Positions 60,234-64,000 of a stretch of 64,000 nucleotides of DNA are shown one piece after another. How positions within the stretch are numbered: the stretch's first letter is position 1; the number at the start of each line of letters is the position of its first letter. Source of the DNA: Cokeromyces recurvatus. Taxonomy: Eukaryota; Mucoromycota; Mucoromycetes; Mucorales; Mucoraceae. The translations under genes and the position numbers were made by a program. Location of the stretch: the NCBI RefSeq assembly GCF_025118155.1, contig NW_026251387.1, positions 62,001 through 126,000 of the forward strand. The letters are read 5' to 3'. Below the pieces are notes generated by a model. That model worked only from the letters and a program-made list of their open reading frames with translations. It did no database searches and was not told the origin of the DNA.

Positions 60234-61801
60234 TTAGCAGTAGTAGTCGTAGTAGTAGTCGTAGTAGGAATAGTCTTGAGATTAGCGAAATGATATGATT
60301 GAGGTAATTGTGTTGTGGATCTGAATTGGTATTGTGAGGTGATATGCTGACTGTCTAATGATAGCCACAAGCTGACATTATCTGCCACTAGACTTGCTAA
60401 TTCTTTATGATCCATTTTATTATGTTTTGGCCAATTATTTATGTTTTCAATACGAAGTAACTGTTTAAATTCTTCTTTTTTACTTGCTTCTTTAAACGAT
60501 ATTGAGTCTTTGATGAAATAGTCAAAGGCTCTAGCTTCTATTGAGCCTAAGCTAACAAGCCATGCAATAGGTAGATAGTCTTCTTGTTCTATACCATCTG
60601 TCTTTTTGGCCCCTTTGATCTGTTTAAATACATTATCGTCTCGACTAATGCGTACATCCATACATATCAGGAGATGAACAGAGGCTTCTATATTCTGAAT
60701 GATAGACGTGTGGGGATCAGAGGTTCGCTTTGTTTTCACAAAGATACCATAGTTACCCTCCCATGAATCTAAAACTTGACTAAAACGGGCACAGGCCAAG
60801 TTGAGTTCGTCTTCAATCCAAGAAATAAGCATTGTTTCATCATCCATATTATAGGTCGCAATTGCAATTGAAAGATCTTGATCAGCGAGTTTATCAAGCA
60901 TGGCCTTTAAGAAAGTGAGTTTGCCTGAGTGTGTCCAGCCGTGTTTGAGAGAGGTATCAGACATGTTTGAAGGAAAGTTGAGTTCACTAATTGACTTGTT
61001 AAAGTTGATGTGAAAGAACATATCAGATTGTCCAGAAGCAATTTGTCCAATTTTATCAGATTCTGTTTGTTGTTCTGGGGTAGTAAAGATAGGAATCATT
61101 TGTTCAGGATAAGCGTATATTTCATTGCTTGTGTTCTTCTCCATTTCTGAAATATCTGTATCAATTAACTCGCTATCGTAAACTAAAATGTCCTTAGCAG
61201 TAGCTATCAAAGAGTTTGCTGATGCTTCTGATACCACTTCAGTAGTTGTTGCCATAGCTGTTGACGATGGTTGTGATGTAGGTAGATGAACAGCTGTAGC
61301 ATTAGTTAACCAAACATTTTGTATTGGCTGAATATTCTGTATTAATGGTGATTCTAATAATCTTGATTGTTGTTCTCTTTCAGTATTTTCTCTTCTTTCT
61401 TTATATTTTGATAAATTCAACGTTAATCCAGATTCCTTTGGTATAAGATCATGTACATTCTCCTCATCATAATTTAAAATATCTAAACTGCCTATAGATA
61501 AAAAATTAATCGTATCATTTATGGTAGTCATATCACTATCAACTGATGTAGTAGCTATAACGTTCATTTCCTCCATAGCAGTGTCTTCATTATAATTAAA
61601 AATTTTAAATGATTCATGTGTAATGGGCTCAAAAAAAAATCGATCTGCATTTGGTTTATTAATAGATGTTTGTGAAAGCCGTTCTAGACGAGCTTGTTCA
61701 TGAAGGAATGTTGGAAGTAATTTAGGGCTTAAATTGCTGCTAATGGGTGGTGCATTTTTCTTTTCTTCTATGATAGGTAGTACATCGCTTAATAGTGACA
61801 T
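59735..61801 (-). CDS. HDA2/HDA3-like protein (possible class II deacetylase complex subunit)
   Basis: Three exons give about 640 residues. The first 300 are acidic and disordered (MSLLSDVLPIIEEKKNAPPI, then several DIL-YD repeats). A folded region follows: LKHGWTHSGKLTFLKAMLDK, LADQDLSIAIATYNMDDETM, SVHLLICMDVRISRDDNVFK, YLPIAWLVSLGSIEARAFDYF. This SGK-leader plus an inactive helicase-like lobe resembles HDA2/HDA3 of the yeast HDA1 complex. A Thr/Ala run encoded by GTA/GTT-type triplets (about 60162-60265) precedes an acidic block EDMSISSGSEELDDE. The end is a coiled coil (EEVNKMKRKYQQSLLEIIER, then YKKRAKEAFIH). Orthology is tentative: the helicase-like lobe is recognised by pattern only. 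Confidence 0.5.
60162..60265. repeat. Trinucleotide repeat encoding Thr/Ala run
   Basis: Interrupted AGT/GTA triplets on the plus strand, read on the minus strand as ACT/GCT codons. It keeps the frame open. Confidence 0.75.
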
Positions 61802-61987
61802 TTGCTAATTTCAATAAAAATAAACTTTTTATTATTTTTATAGGAAAAAAAAAAGCAAATAAATTATCCAGCAGCTTAAATTCATACATATTTATTGACC
61901 CTTTTTTTTTTTTTATCTATCAATATTTTGTCATTTCCTAAAAGTCCAATAGATCTATACATATTTTTGATATAGAATCAAAAAAGA

Positions 61988-61990
<3 letters not shown>

Positions 61991-62056
<66 letters not shown>
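61991..62056. repeat. Poly(A) run of 66 bases
   Basis: The longest homopolymer here, between the HDA2/3-like gene start and the end of the CWF19-like gene. Exact length may be uncertain in the assembly. Confidence 0.85.
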
Positions 62057-62060
<4 letters not shown>

Positions 62061-62088
62061 TCGTTATTCTTTTATGATAAATAATGCT

Positions 62089-64000
62089 TTATTCAATTAA
62101 AGAAAAATCAAATGGCTTAAATGCAGCTTTAAATTGTTCTGCATCTAACTTTTCTTCTTCTTCTGTTTGACTACATGCTTTCCAATCCTCACGTTCAGGG
62201 ACACCTAATACGTTAGCAATCACCAATCTACAGATAAACATATAATCATTTAGAGTTTATAGTTATAAACACGCCTTTTATTATTATTAGTTACCTTCCA
62301 AATTGCAAATTAAATCGTTCTCTAAATTGAAGTACATGAACTAAAGATTTACCGTTAGGTAAATCTAACTTGAAATAAGGAACATCTGGATTTTGCTATT
62401 ATGTAGGGTCAAGTTAATTTTTTATAATCAATTTTAAATCTAGTTTACTTACAGGTACTTGATCTAAAAAGGTTATATTTGATAAAGCTGCTTGCTCTTT
62501 AGCTATTTTTTCAAGTTGGTCAGATTTAGATTTTGGCACAGGGACTATTTGAATATGAGCATGAATAAGTCCCTTAGAAGATCCTCTTGATACTTCAAAT
62601 ACTACCATATCTTGATCATATTTTTCAAATAAACGACGAATCGAAGCTTTATATTTTTCCAACTCTGTAATAACTTGAGTATGTGATTCTTCAGGAATCT
62701 TGGCAAAAGTAGAATAATGATTAACTGGAATAACTAAGAGATGACCACCTCCAGGAACTTTACTATCTTTATCCTTAGATGAAACAACAGGTCCTTTTGC
62801 TAATGTTACGTAAAGTTCAGTACCAATAGATACAATAAGATGCTTCTCTAGCTTAGGATTTGATAAACAAAACCAACATTCATCCACTACAAGAGGTTAA
62901 AATTAAAGAGGATGCCTTTTTTTTTTTTTTTTTTTTTTTTGTAACTTACATTTGGGCTGTGCTGCTTGAGAATTTTTTACCATTCGTTGTGGACAAAATT
63001 TGATAAAATGACCGGGTTCATTACATATACGACATACATATCCCTCTGGTGGAATCTGCCTTTGTGGTTCATTATTACCAGCTTGTGGACAGTCTTTAAA
63101 GTAATGGCCGCCTTGATTACAGCGTTTACAAATATAATTTTCTGGTGGAGCATTTGATAATTTACTTCTCTTTGCCTCCTCTCCCCAAAAGAATGATCCA
63201 CCACCTTGGCGATCCTCTTCTCTCTCCTTTCTCTTGTTGCTTTCTAAAAATAAATTTGTAAATGGACATTCTGTTGTATTTTCAGGTAAAGTTTCCAGTA
63301 ATTCCTTTGAAGCCTTTGACATAGGAACTAAATTGAAAGCATAAAACCACTTTGAAAGCGAAATGAATTAATAGACGACATTAGACTATAAAGTTGCTTT
63401 TTTATTCTACAGACTTACTCTCTGTTTTTCTTTATTCAAGACATCACCTAAACCAATAAATCGAGTAGGATGTGGGGCAGATCTTTCTTCTGTCGCAGCC
63501 AACCCGCTCTTTATATTTTTATAAGGCTCACGTTCATAAAAGATGGATTGAGATGCAGCAAAATGATATCTAGGTTTTAATGCAGCGGCCAATTCTGAAA
63601 TATAAATAGATGATTTATCTTCATTGATTTGAATAGGGGATAAACTACTCAATTCAGATATACTTTTAGGCCATTCATACGTCAATAGAAAATCAACACC
63701 AGCTGGTAAAGTAACAGGCATGCGAGTGAGTCGTAAGTTTTGTATATCTTTTTTCGTATACGTAGAAGATGAGGTTGCTGTTTCATCATGTTTACCGGAA
63801 ATAAATGCCATCTTGAGTCCCTCTGAAGTTGTCAAAATCCCTTGTTTACCGAGATAATATAAATTGGAACAAATTTCCCCATCTGTTGCTTCAATATGCT
63901 TTTGAACAAAATCGGGCATAGGTTTATCTCCAATAATAAAATAAGTCATTATTGGAACTATATAAGTTTCATTCCTATTAGTGAGGAATCAAATATATAT
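62089..64000 (-). CDS. CWF19L1/Drn1-like protein with two CCHC zinc knuckles (5' end missing)
   Basis: Spliceosome- or intron-lariat-associated protein of the CwfJ family. At least four exons are visible, ending FDFSLIE at 62089. The order is: metallophosphatase-like part (MTYFIIGDKPMPDFVQKHIE, NLYYLGKQGILTTSEGLKMA), KNIKSGLAATEERSAPHPTR, then CPFTNLFLESNKRKE. Two knuckles follow: CKRCNQGGHYFKDC and CRICNEPGHFIKFC. The CwfJ C-terminal domains are DECWFCLSNPKLEKHLIVSI, GGGHLLVIPVNHYS, GLIHAHIQIVPVP (HIT-like His-x-His-x-Gln) and LPNGKSLVHVLQFRERFNLQ. The visible exon begins at 63957 after a TATAG acceptor, so the true start lies beyond 64000. The His-x-His-x-Gln is intact. Confidence 0.9.

Overview
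The window is a piece of an AT-rich nuclear genome from a filamentous fungus, most probably an early-diverging one of the Mucoromycota (Mucorales). The evidence is short introns of about 50-90 bases with GT/AG ends and ACTAAT-like branch points, very long poly(A)/poly(T) runs between genes, fungal genes (chitin synthase, an ECL1-like factor, a fungal-type P0), and proteins that yeasts and many Dikarya lack or have altered: a GABA-B-like class C receptor, a TMEM209 homologue and a ferrochelatase that keeps [2Fe-2S] cysteines. There is no sign of bacterial, organellar or viral sequence, and I found no rRNA, tRNA or CRISPR array. Exon joins were made by hand from the reading frame and splice sites.

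Layout. 1-2.9 kb: the edge of a minus-strand gene, then an amino-acid permease in many small exons. 3.4-4.2 kb: an orphan membrane-anchored protein. 5-9 kb: a poorer region with a frameshifted gene of an apparently repeated family, a degenerate tandem repeat, one copy of a dispersed repeat and decayed coding sequence. 9-19.7 kb, gene-dense: MetAP2, mRNA capping guanylyltransferase, Nup98-type nucleoporin, ferrochelatase, an SLC49/FLVCR-like transporter and a possible 42-residue membrane protein. 19.7-21.7 kb: repeat-bearing spacer with the second copy of the dispersed repeat. 21.7-31 kb: transaldolase, chitin synthase, NUFIP1-like snoRNP factor, flavin monooxygenase. 31-35.5 kb: gene desert. 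35.5-45.8 kb: glycogen phosphorylase, RBBP4/Hat2-like WD40 chaperone, ECL1-like factor, class C GPCR. 47.5-64 kb: ankyrin-DIL protein, COX15, ribosomal P0, TMEM209-like protein, mitochondrial MetAP1D, NPC2/ML-domain protein, an HDA2/3-like protein, and a CWF19L1-like protein that runs off the right edge.

Most genes are unrelated housekeeping genes, as usual in fungi. Themes that recur are heme (ferrochelatase beside an FLVCR-like transporter, and COX15 further along), N-terminal methionine removal (cytosolic MetAP2 and mitochondrial MetAP1D), and nuclear envelope/RNA processing (Nup98, TMEM209, capping enzyme, NUFIP1, CWF19L1). The most noteworthy items are the class C receptor with a possible PH-like tail, the ferrochelatase/SLC49 pair, a Nup98 that stops exactly at the autocleavage dipeptide, a 5-base microexon in the NPC2-like gene, CCHC knuckles inside the CWF19-like protein, and the frameshifted family gene with nearby repeats.
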